In this document: positions 37,237 through 46,982 of the stretch, in pieces
Layout of the letters: each line of letters starts with the position of its first letter
How positions within the stretch are numbered: the first letter of the stretch is position 1
Origin: Steroidobacteraceae bacterium
GTDB lineage: Bacteria; Pseudomonadota; Gammaproteobacteria; Steroidobacterales; Steroidobacteraceae
NCBI GenBank assembly: GCA_029266835.1
Contig: JAQSWD010000011.1
Span: forward strand, 1 to 57,049
DNA: 57,049 bases
Reading direction: 5' to 3'
The notes under the pieces: model-generated
What the model was told of the DNA's origin: nothing
Databases searched by the model: none
What the model saw: the letters and a program-made list of their open reading frames with translations, nothing else
Program-made: the position numbers and the translations under genes

Positions 37237-37383
37237 CCGCGGCATGACAATATCCCGTTATCCGTTAACTCCGCCGGCGCGCCGCGCGCGTTCGCCGGAC
37301 ATAACGAAAAAATCTCCGAGACCCAGCACGCATTGCCCGCAACCGGCGGCGAGCGCGTGAATCAGTTCCTGTCGTTGAGGCGC

Positions 37384-37405
37384 GACGTAAACGTAGGCTT
37401 ACGTC
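37384..37405. promoter_or_regulatory. Operator-like inverted repeat before a small gene
   Basis: GACGTAA-N8-TTACGTC is a perfect 7-bp inverted repeat 19 bases before the ATG at 37424. The ACGTAAACGT core is reminiscent of MerR-type (LiuR-like) sites, but this is only pattern resemblance. It could also form an RNA hairpin next to the ribosome-binding site. Confidence 0.35.
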
Positions 37406-37423
37406 AACCGAAAGGAGTACCGC

Positions 37424-37639
37424 ATGAGTTCCTCCGACAGAAACCGCGGCAACACCGCGAATGGAACGCCTCCGCCAGTGGGCAGCGATGCCTACGCGCA
37501 GTGGCTCGAGCGCATGCAGCGCACGCGTGGCCGACACGCCGCCATCACCAAGAACCTGTACACCTGGTCTAGCTACAAGCATTGGGCCGACAAGGTGAAG
37601 GGAACCTGGGAAGAAGAGCCCGTGCCGTCGAAGAAATAG
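37424..37639 (+). CDS. Small conserved-looking protein (71 aa)
   Basis: A hydrophilic 71-residue protein preceded by an excellent AAAGGAG site 7 bases before the ATG. The first ~22 residues are disordered (Ser/Asn/Pro), the rest a helical region with aromatics (YAQWLERMQRTRGRHAA, LYTWSSYKHWADKVKGTW). I recognise no family. The strong site and codon use argue it is real. Confidence 0.65.
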   Translation: MSSSDRNRGNTANGTPPPVGSDAYAQWLERMQRTRGRHAAITKNLYTWSSYKHWADKVKGTWEEEPVPSKK

Positions 37640-37801
37640 ACGGTCGGCTCGGCAGATAGAACAGACGATCACTCGCACGGCGGGGATCGCGGGGAAAGTC
37701 GGCAAATACCGTTGCCGGCGTGATGAAGAAAAACCGGATTCTCGACGCTGGCGCTGGCCCGCCAACCGACGCGTTCGCTTCGACAGCGTCAGTTGCGTTC
37801 G

Positions 37802-38587
37802 TCAGGCCTGAACTGCGTCAGCCCTGAACAGGGCGTGCGCCGCCGTGTCTTCACCGGGCTCGATGATGGCCTCGGGAGCCGTGGCAACCACCTGGGGCGC
37901 GGGTTGTTCCTGCAGCGGGGCAGGTTGCTCCGTCAGCACACGTTCCGGCTCCAGCCAGGCCAGCAGGCTCTGCCACTGAGCCAGGTCTTCCTTGACCGTA
38001 TAAGGTTTCATCTCGTGGATGCCGACGCCTTGTTCGGCCGCCCGCACGTAGTTCTGTGAATCCCTGACCGTGGCCACGATGGGGATCTCGAGTTTTTCCA
38101 GGAAGCGCATCAGCGCCTGGAACATCAATGTGTTCTTGCGCACGCGATTGGCGATGACGCCGATGCGGTTCTCGGCGCGCTTGATCTTGGCCACCAGCAG
38201 CAGATCCGCGATGCAGCGCGACGCGGCGTGGATGTCGATGTCCGAGGGCAGCACCGGGACGATGACCTTGCTGGCGTCACGCACCAGCTCGGGCAGGGCG
38301 CGGGCTTCGACGGCGGCCGGGCTGTCGACCACGACCTTCTGCGTACCTTCGGGGACGCGCATCTGCCAGCTCATGGTGGTGCGCGAGTCACGCTCGAAAG
38401 TGGCGATGCCACGGATTTCGGGCTGCGGCATCTTGCGCTTGCGCAGCCAGCGCGTCGCCGAACCTTGCGGGTCACGGTCTATGAGCAGGGTGCTGTCGCC
38501 ACGCCACGCGAAATACGCCGCGAGGTTGATCGCGAGCGTCGTCTTGCCAGAGCCCCCTTTAGGGTTGAGTACGACGATGCGTTGCAT
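37802..38587 (-). CDS. Orphan ParA-like ATPase
   Basis: A 261-residue MinD/ParA-family ATPase. The deviant Walker A motif KGGSGKTT lies at residues 10-17, and [11 protein letters not shown] and VVVDSPAA mark the A' and B motifs. The C-terminal ~45 residues are a Pro/Glu/Ala-rich extension. No parB-like gene or parS-type repeat is adjacent, so it is probably not the chromosomal partition system; it may position a protein complex. Membership is clear, cargo unknown. Confidence 0.88.
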   Translation of the reverse strand: MQRIVVLNPKGGSGKTTLAINLAAYFAWRGDSTLLIDRDPQGSATRWLRKRKMPQPEIRGIATFERDSRTTMSWQMRVPEGTQKVVVDSPAAVEARALPELVRDASKVIVPVLPSDIDIHAASRCIADLLLVAKIKRAENRIGVIANRVRKNTLMFQALMRFLEKLEIPIVATVRDSQNYVRAAEQGVGIHEMKPYTVKEDLAQWQSLLAWLEPERVLTEQPAPLQEQPAPQVVATAPEAIIEPGEDTAAHALFRADAVQA

Positions 38588-38745
38588 AACCCGGCTTCGC
38601 CTCTTTCGAACGAGTTGTCAGAATGTGCCTTCAACGTGACGCACTCGAAAGACTAGCGACGTGCCTTGACAGGCGCAACCAAGGCACGGGGTGACTGTGA
38701 CCCCTGACACAGCGACGCGGCGAGCCTGTTCCTACGATCGCGCCC

Positions 38746-38856
38746 ATGGAACGCTTTCTGCTGCTCTGGGACGAGATAGACGACTTCATGGGTGCCAGCC
38801 GGTACTACGTGAAAAACACCGCGATGGCCCTCTGGACCATTGGCCGAAGCCGGTAG
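38746..38856 (+). CDS. Possible 36-residue small protein before htpG
   Basis: The frame from ATG 38746 encodes MERFLLLWDEIDDFMGASR and continues to a Trp-containing C-terminus. The composition (LLLWDEIDD, YYVKNTAMALW) looks protein-like, and similar very short LWDE-DD proteins seem familiar from related bacteria, though I cannot confirm it. No clear ribosome-binding site. The stop lies 41 bases before htpG. Confidence 0.4.
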   Translation: MERFLLLWDEIDDFMGASRYYVKNTAMALWTIGRSR

Positions 38857-38897
38857 AACTTGAAATCTGACATGCGCGCCCGCAACCTCCCGGCGCC

Positions 38898-40784
38898 ATG
38901 TCAAACCCAGAAACCCAGACCAAACAAACCCTAGGATTCCAGGCGGAAGTTCGTGAGCTGCTGAGGCTCATGATCCATTCCCTGTACAGCCACCGGGAAA
39001 TCTTCCTGCGTGAGCTGATCTCCAACGCTTCCGACGCCAATGACAAGCTTCGCTTCGAAGCGCTGTCCAGACCCGAGTTCCTGGCCGGCGACACCGAGCT
39101 GGCCATCTGGATCGAGGCCGACGCGGACAAGAAAACCCTGACCATCCGCGACAACGGCATCGGCATGAGCCGTGAAGACGCCATCTCGCATCTCGGCACC
39201 ATCGCCCGGTCCGGCACGGCCGAGTTCTTCAAGAAGCTTTCCGGCGACCAGCAGAAGGATTCCCAGCTCATCGGCCAGTTCGGCGTGGGCTTCTACTCGG
39301 CCTTCATCGTGGCCGAAAGGGTCGAAGTGTTCTCGCGCCGCGCCGGTTTGGCCGCGGGCGAAGGCGTACGGTGGGAATCCGCCGCCGACGGGCAGTTCAC
39401 GGTGGAAACCGTCGAGCTCGAAAAGCGTGGCACCACCATCGTGCTGCATCTCAAGGACGACGCGAAGGAGTTCCTCGACAGCTGGCGCCTGCGTTCGCTG
39501 GTGCGCCGCTATTCCGACCACATCGCTTTCCCGGTGCGCATGCCCAAGGAAGGCGAGGCGACGCTGGAATACGAGGCGGTCAACCGCGGCACGGCGCTGT
39601 GGGTACGGCCGAAGAACGAGATCAAGGACGAGGAGTACGTCGAGTTCTTCAAGAGCCTGTCGCACGGCACCGGTGAACCGCTCACCTGGTCGCACAACCG
39701 CGTCGAGGGCAAGCGCGACTACACCAGCCTCATCTACATCCCGTCCACGGCTCCCTATGACCTGTGGCAGCGCGACGGCGCACGCGGCCTCAAGCTGTAC
39801 GTGCGGCGCGTGTTCATCATGGACGATGCAGAACAGTTCCTGCCGCTGTACCTGCGCTTCGTCAAGGGCGTGCTGGATTCCGCCGACCTGCCGCTGAACG
39901 TGTCGCGCGAGTTGCTGCAGGCCGATGATGAAGTCGAAGCCATGCGCGCGGCATTGACCAAGCGCGCGCTGGACATGCTGGGCAAGCTCGCCAAGGACGA
40001 GCCGGAAAAATACCGCGGATTCTGGAAGGAATTCGGCGCCGTGCTCAAGGAAGGCCTGGCCGAGGACTACGCCAACCGTGACAAGCTGCTGCCCCTGCTT
40101 CGTTTCTCATCGACCAGGACGGAAGGCGATGCCGAAGACGTCTCGCTGGCCGACTACGTGGGCCGAATGCAGACCGGCCAGGACAAGATCTACTACGTGG
40201 TTGGCGAGAGCCTGGCCGCGGCGCGCAGCCACCCGGCCATCGAGGGCCTGAAGGCGCGCAACGTCGAGGTGTTGTTGTTAGGCCGTCGCATCGACGCCTG
40301 GGTCATGGACCATGCCCAGGAATTCGAGGGCAAGAAGCTCAAGGACGCGACCCGTGGCGATCTCGAGCTGGGTGATCTCGCCAGCCCGGCTGACAAGGAG
40401 AAATCCGAAAGCCAGCTCAAGCAGAGCGAGCCGCTGCTCAAGCGGGTTCGCGAGGCCCTGGGCGAGCGCGTTTCCGAAGTGCGCGTGAGCAACCGGCTCA
40501 AGGATTCCGCCGCGGTGCTGGTGGCCGACGAACACGATATCTCGGCGCCGTTGCGCCGCGTGCTGGAGGCCGCGGGCCAGGCCCCGCCCTCCGGCAAGCC
40601 GGTGCTGGAGATCAATCCGGATCACCACCTGGTGAAATATCTGGGGGGCCGGGCGGACGAAGGCGAATTCCGGGAGCTGGCGCTGGTAGTCTATGAGCAG
40701 GCCTTGCTCGCCGAGGGCGCGCAACTGCCGGATCCGGGGGCATTCGTGCAACGTCTCAATCAACTGTGGGCGCGGCTTGGCTGA
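38898..40784 (+). CDS. htpG: Molecular chaperone HtpG (Hsp90)
   Basis: The 628-residue protein is a full-length bacterial Hsp90 (E. coli 624). The GHKL ATPase domain shows [35 protein letters not shown] and [10 protein letters not shown]; the middle domain has [12 protein letters not shown] with the catalytic arginine; the dimerisation domain closes it. Cytoplasmic, ATP-driven. The next gene begins at a TTG inside the last 8 bases (TTGGCTGA), so a membrane protein, a TPR protein and an AAA+ ATPase follow in one apparent operon. Confidence 0.97.
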   Translation: MSNPETQTKQTLGFQAEVRELLRLMIHSLYSHREIFLRELISNASDANDKLRFEALSRPEFLAGDTELAIWIEADADKKTLTIRDNGIGMSREDAISHLGTIARSGTAEFFKKLSGDQQKDSQLIGQFGVGFYSAFIVAERVEVFSRRAGLAAGEGVRWESAADGQFTVETVELEKRGTTIVLHLKDDAKEFLDSWRLRSLVRRYSDHIAFPVRMPKEGEATLEYEAVNRGTALWVRPKNEIKDEEYVEFFKSLSHGTGEPLTWSHNRVEGKRDYTSLIYIPSTAPYDLWQRDGARGLKLYVRRVFIMDDAEQFLPLYLRFVKGVLDSADLPLNVSRELLQADDEVEAMRAALTKRALDMLGKLAKDEPEKYRGFWKEFGAVLKEGLAEDYANRDKLLPLLRFSSTRTEGDAEDVSLADYVGRMQTGQDKIYYVVGESLAAARSHPAIEGLKARNVEVLLLGRRIDAWVMDHAQEFEGKKLKDATRGDLELGDLASPADKEKSESQLKQSEPLLKRVREALGERVSEVRVSNRLKDSAAVLVADEHDISAPLRRVLEAAGQAPPSGKPVLEINPDHHLVKYLGGRADEGEFRELALVVYEQALLAEGAQLPDPGAFVQRLNQLWARLG

Positions 40785-41247
40785 CGAAGACCTGCTTCGC
40801 CCGAGTCTGTCGGACACGGCGAATTCACCCGCGCTCTACAACTCCACGGGGTTTTTCCTGTCCGCGTTCTTCGCGGGCCCCGCCGCCGCGGGTGTCTACG
40901 GCCTCGCCAACAGCCACCGGCTCGGCAGGCTCAGACAGGATCTGCCGACCATCGTCGCGCTGGTCGCGGGCAGCTTCCTGCTGTGGCTGGTCGCGCACCG
41001 TCAGGGCTGGGTGGCGTCGCTGGCCGATCTCATGGGCGACAGGGTCACGCGCGCCACGCAGCTCGCGGTGCGCCTGCTGGGCCTGGCCTGCTTCGCGGCT
41101 ATCTATCTATTGCATCGCCAGCACTACCGGGCCGCGCAGGTCTCCGGCGTCGATTCCCTTTCCGGTTGGGCGCCCGGAATCGCCGCGGTGGTGGTCGGTC
41201 TGCTCGCCAATGGCTCCTTCGCCGCGTGGATGGCCCGAGGGAACTGA
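40777..41247 (+). CDS. Integral membrane protein coupled to htpG
   Basis: A 156-residue protein with about four hydrophobic helices (around 24-42, 56-70, 88-105 and 128-148). The TTG start at 40777 overlaps the htpG stop, so translation is probably coupled; no other good start exists. The stop is 3 bases before the TPR gene. I recognise no family; the N-terminal [21 protein letters not shown] may face the cytoplasm. Confidence 0.7.
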   Translation: MADEDLLRPSLSDTANSPALYNSTGFFLSAFFAGPAAAGVYGLANSHRLGRLRQDLPTIVALVAGSFLLWLVAHRQGWVASLADLMGDRVTRATQLAVRLLGLACFAAIYLLHRQHYRAAQVSGVDSLSGWAPGIAAVVVGLLANGSFAAWMARGN

Positions 41248-41250
41248 ACA

Positions 41251-42117
41251 ATGGACGACCAGCCCGCAAACGCCGCCACGTATGCCGAACAGGCTTACTA
41301 CTTCATCGAGCGGCGCCGTCTCAACGACGCCCGCCGCGTACTCAAGGAAGCGCTGACGCAGTTTCCCCAGGACCCGGACCTGCTGTTCCACAGCGCGCAG
41401 GTCGACTGGATCGACGACCACAACGAAGAGGCCGAATCCACGGTGCGCCGGCTGCTGGTGAGCAACCCGGATCACGCGCCGGCACGGCAGCTCCTGGCGG
41501 ATCTGCTGATCGAACGCGGTGCGCTGGCGGACGCGGAAGGTCTGATCATCGGCCTGATCCGCGATTACCCGGAAAGCGCGAACCTCTATGGCCGGTACGC
41601 GCGGCTCATGCTGCGCACCCTGAACCTCGAGAAGGCCGAGCGCCTGGCGCGCGAAGGCCTGCGCTACGACCCCGAGGATCGTGAGTGCCTGCTGGCGCAA
41701 GCGCTGTGCGAGACCGTGCGCGGCGGCTCATCCAAACAGGGGCTGGAGAAATTGCTGGTCGCGCACCCGGAGTCTCTCAGCTCGGTTCATGCGCTGGTCA
41801 TGGCCCTGCTGAATTCAGGGCGCGTCAGCGAGGCGCATCGCGTCGCCCAGGGCGCGATGCGCGCCGACCCGGCCAATGAAAACCTGGTGGAGCTGGTGCG
41901 GGAGCTGCGCATCCAGAATCACTGGAGCATGAAGCCGCTGTGGCCGCTGCAGAAATGGGGTTGGGGCGCTTCGATCGGCATGTGGATAGGCGCCGTGGTC
42001 ACGTTTCGCGTGCTCGACAAGGTGGCGCCCGAGTACGCCTTCCCTGCGGCGATGGTCTGGGTGGGCTACGCCATCTACAGCTGGGTATGGCCCTCGCTGA
42101 TACGCAAGATCCTGTGA
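41251..42117 (+). CDS. TPR protein with two C-terminal membrane helices
   Basis: The first ~225 residues form about six TPR-like helix pairs (AEQAYYFIERRRLNDARRVLKEAL; HEESA-type repeats; LYGRYARLMLRTLNLEKAERLAREGL). Two transmembrane helices close the protein (about 240-258 and 264-282). It probably tethers partners at the inner membrane. It overlaps the downstream AAA+ gene by four bases (GTGA) and follows the membrane-protein gene by 3 bases. Confidence 0.82.
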   Translation: MDDQPANAATYAEQAYYFIERRRLNDARRVLKEALTQFPQDPDLLFHSAQVDWIDDHNEEAESTVRRLLVSNPDHAPARQLLADLLIERGALADAEGLIIGLIRDYPESANLYGRYARLMLRTLNLEKAERLAREGLRYDPEDRECLLAQALCETVRGGSSKQGLEKLLVAHPESLSSVHALVMALLNSGRVSEAHRVAQGAMRADPANENLVELVRELRIQNHWSMKPLWPLQKWGWGASIGMWIGAVVTFRVLDKVAPEYAFPAAMVWVGYAIYSWVWPSLIRKIL

Positions 42118-43268
42118 GTACCGACGACCCCAGGCTGGCCGCGCTCCAGGCCCAATTGTTGCGCGACCCGATGAACGGCGTCGCGCGTATCGACTACGCG
42201 CGCCTGCTGCTCGAGGCGGGAGAAGAAACCTCGGCCCTCGAGCAATACGACCTGGCGCGCAAGCTGGGCGCGTCGCCCGAGATCGCGGACTTCGAAAGAC
42301 TTCGCGCGCCACCGCCTCCGCCCGCGCGCGAGCCGGTGAAACTTTCGGTGGTGCAGGGCGCGCGCACGGCTGAAGTCGTGTCCATCGCGCGTCCCTCGGC
42401 CGTGGCCGAGAAAACCCGGTTCGTGCACATCGCCGGCATGGATGACCTCAAGAAGTCCATCCGGTTGCAGATCATCGAGCCTTTCGTGAACCCGGGTCTG
42501 TTCGCGAAGTTCCGCAAGAAGGCCGGCGGCGGCATCCTGCTATACGGCCCGCCGGGTTGCGGAAAGACCATGCTGGCGCGCGCGGTCGCGAACGAATGCA
42601 ACGCCAGTTTCCTGTCCATCGGCATCTCGGAGATCCTCACGGCCTGGCTGGGCGAGAGCGAACGCAACCTCGCGTTGATGTTCGAGAAGGCGCGATCGCA
42701 GAAACCCTGCGTGATGTTCTTCGACGAACTCGATGCGCTGGCTTTTTCGCGCTCCAAGGCCAGCTCGGACACCAGCCGCAAGATCGTCAACGAATTCCTG
42801 GCGCAGCTCGACGGCTTCGAGAAGGCCAATGACCAGGTGCTGATCCTCGCGGCCACCAACATGCCCTGGGACGTGGACCCGGCGATGAAACGTCCCGGAC
42901 GCTTCGCGCGCCAGGTGTTCGTGCCGCCGCCCGATGCCGCGGCGCGCGCCCGCATCATCGAACTGGCGCTGGAGAGCGTGCCGCATGGCGACGTCGACGT
43001 CGCGGCGATCGCGCGGGTCACCGACCAATATTCGGGTGCGGACGTGGATGCACTGGTCGAGCGCGCCAAGGAATACGTGCTGGGCGAATACATGGAGACC
43101 CGCCGCGAACGCGAGATCAGCCAGGAAGACCTGGTGCGCGCGGCGGAAGACCTCACGCCTTCCACGCGCGACTGGCTGCGCACGGCGCGCAACCTGGTGA
43201 AATACGCGGGCGGGGACGACTCCTACCGCGACCTCGAGAAATACCTCAAGGCCCACAAGCTGGTCTGA
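42114..43268 (+). CDS. AAA+ ATPase (FtsH/VPS4-like single AAA domain)
   Basis: A 384-residue ATPase beginning at GTG 42114 inside the TPR gene. An N-terminal helical part (about 1-85, TPR-like) leads to a classic AAA domain: Walker A GPPGCGKT (Lys151), Walker B VMFFDELDAL, second-region sensor AATNMPWDVD, and arginine finger in KRPGRFAR. The C-terminal helices have SGADVDALVERA. There is no HExxH motif, so it is not a protease by itself. With the TPR and membrane proteins it may be a remodelling complex linked to HtpG. Confidence 0.9.
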   Translation: MSTDDPRLAALQAQLLRDPMNGVARIDYARLLLEAGEETSALEQYDLARKLGASPEIADFERLRAPPPPPAREPVKLSVVQGARTAEVVSIARPSAVAEKTRFVHIAGMDDLKKSIRLQIIEPFVNPGLFAKFRKKAGGGILLYGPPGCGKTMLARAVANECNASFLSIGISEILTAWLGESERNLALMFEKARSQKPCVMFFDELDALAFSRSKASSDTSRKIVNEFLAQLDGFEKANDQVLILAATNMPWDVDPAMKRPGRFARQVFVPPPDAAARARIIELALESVPHGDVDVAAIARVTDQYSGADVDALVERAKEYVLGEYMETRREREISQEDLVRAAEDLTPSTRDWLRTARNLVKYAGGDDSYRDLEKYLKAHKLV

Positions 43269-43324
43269 CGCGTGGCGGAGGATGTCTGCAATAATGCGGG
43301 CCCCCGACATTCCGGAGTGACGCG

Positions 43325-43831
43325 ATGCAGGCCCGCTTGTTTGTGATTGCTTGCGCCTCGTTGACGATGGCCGCCTGCGGCCAGCGCGACAAGCCCGCGG
43401 AAACGCCAGCGGCCGAGACCGCTCCGGCCGCCGCGACCGCGGCGGACACTCCCGCCGCGGCCACACCAGACACAGGAGCTCCCGCCATGCCCTTGCAGAA
43501 AACCGACCTCACGCCGGGCGCCGGCGCGGAAATCAAATCCGGCCAGACCGCGCTCGTGCATTACACGGGCTGGTTGTACGAAGCCGGCGCTGCCGGCAAC
43601 AAGGGCAAGCAGTTCGACAGTTCCGTGGGCGGCGAACCCTTCGAGTTCCAGCTCGGTGCAGGCCACGTGATTTCGGGCTGGGACCAGGGCGTCGTGGGCA
43701 TGAAGGTCGGCGGCAAGCGCAACCTGGTGATTCCGCCTGACATGGGCTACGGCGCGCGCGGTGCGGGGCAGGGCCTGATCCCGCCGGGTGCCACGCTGGT
43801 GTTCGACGTGGAGCTGGTGGAGATCCGTTGA
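43325..43831 (+). CDS. FKBP-type peptidyl-prolyl isomerase lipoprotein
   Basis: A 168-residue protein with a lipobox (MAACG), a ~40-residue Ala/Thr/Pro linker, and one FKBP domain (about 62-168): [53 protein letters not shown] and [10 protein letters not shown] are all intact, so it should be active. It acts in the envelope. The amidohydrolase ATG overlaps its stop (TGATG). Confidence 0.93.
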   Translation: MQARLFVIACASLTMAACGQRDKPAETPAAETAPAAATAADTPAAATPDTGAPAMPLQKTDLTPGAGAEIKSGQTALVHYTGWLYEAGAAGNKGKQFDSSVGGEPFEFQLGAGHVISGWDQGVVGMKVGGKRNLVIPPDMGYGARGAGQGLIPPGATLVFDVELVEIR

Positions 43832-45123
43832 TGGCGTCCCGGCGGATGAAGGCGCGGCTGATTCCCGCCTTCCTGCTGGTCAGCGGCCTCGCGCAGGCGG
43901 CCACGCTGATTCATGCCGGGCGCGTGATCGATGGAGTCTCCGACAAGGTCGCCACCAACCAGACCGTGGTGGTCGAGGGCGGAAAGATCGCCGCCATCGA
44001 AAATGGATTCAGGACCGCCGCCGCCGGCGATCGCGTCATCGACCTCAGGAATGGCACGCTGCTGCCTGGCCTGTTCGACATGCATGTGCATCTCACCAGC
44101 GAGTACAGCAAGACCTCCGAGATCGACCGCTTCAAGAACAACGAGGGCGACGCCGCCATCAATGGCGTGGTATTCGCCGAGCGCACCCTGATGGCCGGTT
44201 TCACTACCGTGCGCGATCTCGGCGACGAGTACCGGGCATCGATTTCGCTTCGCAATGCCATCAACGCGGGCAAGGTGCCCGGGCCGCGCATCGTTGCGGC
44301 GGGCAAATCCATCGCCACCACGGGCGGCCACGCGGACCCGACCAATGGCTGGGCGCGCAAGTTCCAGGCGGATCCGGGCCCCGCCGAAGGCGTGGTCAAC
44401 AGCATCGAGGACGCGCGCAAGGCGGTGCGGCAGCGCTACAAGGATGGTTCGGACACCATCAAGATCACGGCGACGGGCGGCGTGCTGTCCATCGCGAAGA
44501 ATGGCTCAAACCCGCAGTTCACCGAAGAAGAGGTTCGCGCCGTGGTGCAGACCGCGCGTGACTATGGCTTCCGCGTGGCAGCGCACGCGCATGGCGCCGA
44601 GGGCATCAAGCGCGCGGTGCGTGGCGGTGTCGATTCCATCGAGCACGGCACCTTCCTGGACGACGAGGGCATCAAGCTCATGAAGGAACGCGGCGCGTTC
44701 TATGTGCCCACGATTTCCGCCGGTGAATGGGTGTACCGCCAGGCGCAGGATCCGAACTACTTCCCCGTATTGGTGCGTCCCAAGGCATTGGCCGTGGGGC
44801 CGCAGATCCAGGGCACTTTTGCGAAAGCCTACAAGGCCGGCGTGAAGATCCTGTTCGGCACCGATACCGGCGTCAGCAGGCACGGCGACAATGCGCGCGA
44901 GTTCAAGCTCATGGTCGATGCCGGCATGCCGCCCATGGAGAGCATCCGCGTCGCCACCAGCGCGCCTGCGAAGTTTCTCGGGCTGGACGATCAGGTGGGC
45001 AGCATTGCCGTCGGCAAGCTGGGTGAACTCGTCGGCGTGCCTGGTAATCCGCTCGACGACATCACAGTCATGGAGCGCGTGGTGTTCGTCATGAAGGACG
45101 ACAAGGTCTACAAGGCGCCCTGA
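43831..45123 (+). CDS. Exported amidohydrolase-family metal-dependent hydrolase
   Basis: The 430-residue enzyme has a signal peptide (to about residue 24) and an imidazolonepropionase/prolidase-like amidohydrolase fold: metal motif FDMHVHL (HxH), KITATGG with a possible carboxylated lysine, histidines in AAHAHGAEG and IEHGTFL, and the final aspartate in FGTDTGVS. Exported members hydrolyse peptide or amide bonds, some acting on Xaa-Pro dipeptides; substrate here unknown. ATG 43831 overlaps the FKBP stop, and its own stop overlaps the next ATG. Confidence 0.88.
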   Translation: MASRRMKARLIPAFLLVSGLAQAATLIHAGRVIDGVSDKVATNQTVVVEGGKIAAIENGFRTAAAGDRVIDLRNGTLLPGLFDMHVHLTSEYSKTSEIDRFKNNEGDAAINGVVFAERTLMAGFTTVRDLGDEYRASISLRNAINAGKVPGPRIVAAGKSIATTGGHADPTNGWARKFQADPGPAEGVVNSIEDARKAVRQRYKDGSDTIKITATGGVLSIAKNGSNPQFTEEEVRAVVQTARDYGFRVAAHAHGAEGIKRAVRGGVDSIEHGTFLDDEGIKLMKERGAFYVPTISAGEWVYRQAQDPNYFPVLVRPKALAVGPQIQGTFAKAYKAGVKILFGTDTGVSRHGDNAREFKLMVDAGMPPMESIRVATSAPAKFLGLDDQVGSIAVGKLGELVGVPGNPLDDITVMERVVFVMKDDKVYKAP

Positions 45124-45746
45124 TGCGCCGGGAAGTCCTCACCCTCGCGGGGCCGGCAGGCCAGATCGAGGCGAGACTCGAGTTTCCCGATGGTTCGGAG
45201 TCTCCGCGTGTGTTCGGCGTCGCCTGTCACCCGCATTCGCTCAAGGGCGGCACCATGGACAACAAGGTGACGCACACGCTGGCGCGCGCCATGGTCGAGT
45301 GTGGCGCGCCCGCCTTCCGCTTCAATTTCCGCGGTGTGGGCGCCAGCGGGGGCGCATTCGATCGCGGGCGGGGCGAGGCCGATGATCTCGCGGCGGTGGT
45401 CGAGGAAGGCCGGCGACGCTTTCCAGGCGCCGCTTTGTGGTTAGGCGGCTTTTCCTTCGGCGCCTTCGTGTCGCTGCGGGCCGCCCGGCAAGTGGCGCCG
45501 GAGAAGCTCATTGCAATCGCGCCGCCGGTGGTGGGTTATGAGCTGGGCGACGTCGACAGCCCCGACTGCGAGTGGATGCTCGCGCAGGGCGACGCCGACG
45601 ACGTGGTGCCGCCTGATGCGGTGCTGAGCTGGGCAGCGGCGCAGCCTCGCCAGCCTCGCTTGCACGTGCTCGCCGGCGCTGGCCATTTCTTCCATGGAAG
45701 GCTGCACGAACTCAAACCCCTGCTGACCGGCTTCCTGGGCGGCTGA
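45123..45746 (+). CDS. Alpha/beta hydrolase, small YgfB-neighbour type
   Basis: A 207-residue alpha/beta hydrolase of the short CocE/prolyl-oligopeptidase-like type: CHPHSLKGGTMDNKV near the oxyanion region, FRFNFRGVGAS, nucleophile GFSFGAF, aspartate in QGDADDVV and histidine in AGAGHFFHG. No signal peptide, so cytoplasmic. The ATG shares its A with the upstream TGA. Substrate unknown. The YgfB-neighbour label is only a class description; no ygfB gene is here. Confidence 0.85.
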   Translation: MRREVLTLAGPAGQIEARLEFPDGSESPRVFGVACHPHSLKGGTMDNKVTHTLARAMVECGAPAFRFNFRGVGASGGAFDRGRGEADDLAAVVEEGRRRFPGAALWLGGFSFGAFVSLRAARQVAPEKLIAIAPPVVGYELGDVDSPDCEWMLAQGDADDVVPPDAVLSWAAAQPRQPRLHVLAGAGHFFHGRLHELKPLLTGFLGG

Positions 45747-45780
45747 TCGCCGCCTTCCACAAAACAAAGGACAGAAACGC

Positions 45781-45815
45781 AGAAGCCCCGACTCCGGCAG
45801 GAATCGAGGCTTCTG
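45781..45815. terminator. Terminator between convergent genes
   Basis: AGAAGCC-C-CGA pairs with TCG-A-GGCTTCT around a 13-base loop, followed by GTTGC on the plus strand; on the minus strand the hairpin lies downstream of the HU-like gene. The T-run is weak on both strands, so it may act bidirectionally or through Rho. Confidence 0.6.
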
Positions 45816-45865
45816 TTGCATCACGCGTCGTGGCACGCGCGACGCAGGGGCACATCAGACCCTTA

Positions 45866-46177
45866 TCAGTTCACGAAAGCCTTGAGGGCCTTCAGCGGCA
45901 GCGCACGGACCTTCTTCGAGGCCGGCTTCGCCTTGAACACCATCTTTTCCTTCGTGAAGGGGTTGATGCCTTCGCGCGCCTTCGTGGCGGGCTTCTTCAC
46001 GACCTTCAGCTTGAGCAGGCCGGGCAGCGTGAACAGACCGCCGCTGCGCAGGCTCTTCTTGATCTGGCCGTTCAGCGAATCGAACACCGCGGCAACTTGC
46101 TTGCGCGACAGGTCGGTGTCCTTGGTGATCTGGGCCACGATCTCCGACTTCGTCGGTGCGCCACCTTTCTTTGCCAT
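45866..46177 (-). CDS. HU/IHF-family DNA-binding protein
   Basis: A 103-residue nucleoid-type protein. The N-terminus has a short basic extension (MAKKGGAPTK), then SEIVAQITKDTDLSRKQVAAVFDSLNGQI, GLFTLPGLLKLKVV and the beta-arm region with INPFTKEKMVFKAKPASKKV, ending in a basic helix. It is slightly longer than classic HU (90). GAGGAG precedes the ATG at 46177. It bends DNA; specific role unknown. Confidence 0.9.
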   Translation of the reverse strand: MAKKGGAPTKSEIVAQITKDTDLSRKQVAAVFDSLNGQIKKSLRSGGLFTLPGLLKLKVVKKPATKAREGINPFTKEKMVFKAKPASKKVRALPLKALKAFVN

Positions 46178-46239
46178 TACTCGACTCCTCGTAAAAATGC
46201 CGCGGAAAAAATGTTCCGCAAGCGAGCTATTCGGCGCGC

Positions 46240-46267
46240 AACATATCACACGCATATCGGTGCGCAA
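46240..46267 (-). promoter_or_regulatory. Candidate promoter of the HU-like gene
   Basis: On the minus strand TTGCGC, 16 bases, TATGTT resembles a sigma-70 promoter about 63 bases before the ATG. A 6-bp hairpin (GCGGAA / TTCCGC, 46202-46219) lies in the presumed leader. The upstream stretch 46268-46448 shows no gene. Confidence 0.4.
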
Positions 46268-46448
46268 GCATTTTTCGTTTCATGGGTACGCGCAAATGCC
46301 TTGTTTTCTAGGGTCGCGCGCACACGTCACCAATGTCGCGCATTCGCGTCGCATGAAGAATCATCGCGCACGCTGTATGAATCTTCGCCATTCACTCGGG
46401 AAAATGGCTTGCGATGCGACGTCGCAACTGTCTCTTAAGTGTTTGTTA

Positions 46449-46982
46449 CTAAGCGAGATGCAACAGGCGCAGCAACACGCCGAGCGCGAGCAGCGCCCAC
46501 AACGCCGACAGGTCGAGCGCACCGATCGGCGGAATCAGTCGGCGAAACGGCCGCAAGACAGGCTCGACAATGGTGCCGAGCAACGCCATCACCGGGTTGT
46601 AACCCGCGGGCACCACCCAGGAGAGCAGCGCGTAGATGAAAATCGCGCCCATGAAGAACATGATGAATGAGCGCACCAGCAGGAGCGCGGTGGCCACGAG
46701 CCACGAGATCGGGTCCAGCACGACGCCGGCCCTGATGAACGTCAGCGCGCCGACGGTGATCGCCGCCATCAGGATGATGGCCAACACCGAGGCACTATCC
46801 ACCTTGCCCACGGGCGGGAATATCTTGCGCAGGGGCATGACGATGGGATTGGTCGCAATCAGCACCGCGTGCGCCACCTGGTTGCGGAAATCCGCTCGCG
46901 TGAGCTGCATGATGAAACGCAGGATCAGCACGTACAGGTACAGCGTCAGCAGCGTGTCGACGAGGAAATACAGGGCGTTCAT
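46449..46982 (-). CDS. yggT: YggT-family membrane protein
   Basis: A 177-residue protein with two YggT repeats, each with a pair of helices and a PIVMPLRKIFPP or PVLRPFRRLIPP motif. YggT is associated with osmotic-shock tolerance and, in some bacteria, division-site membrane assembly. The ATG overlaps the proC stop (ATGA). This arrangement next to pilT is the same as in Pseudomonas. Confidence 0.92.
   Translation of the reverse strand: MNALYFLVDTLLTLYLYVLILRFIMQLTRADFRNQVAHAVLIATNPIVMPLRKIFPPVGKVDSASVLAIILMAAITVGALTFIRAGVVLDPISWLVATALLLVRSFIMFFMGAIFIYALLSWVVPAGYNPVMALLGTIVEPVLRPFRRLIPPIGALDLSALWALLALGVLLRLLHLA

Noticed and set aside
37802..38587. Chromosomal parAB partition locus
   Set aside because: There is no parB gene and no parS-like repeats nearby; the ATPase is an orphan ParA.
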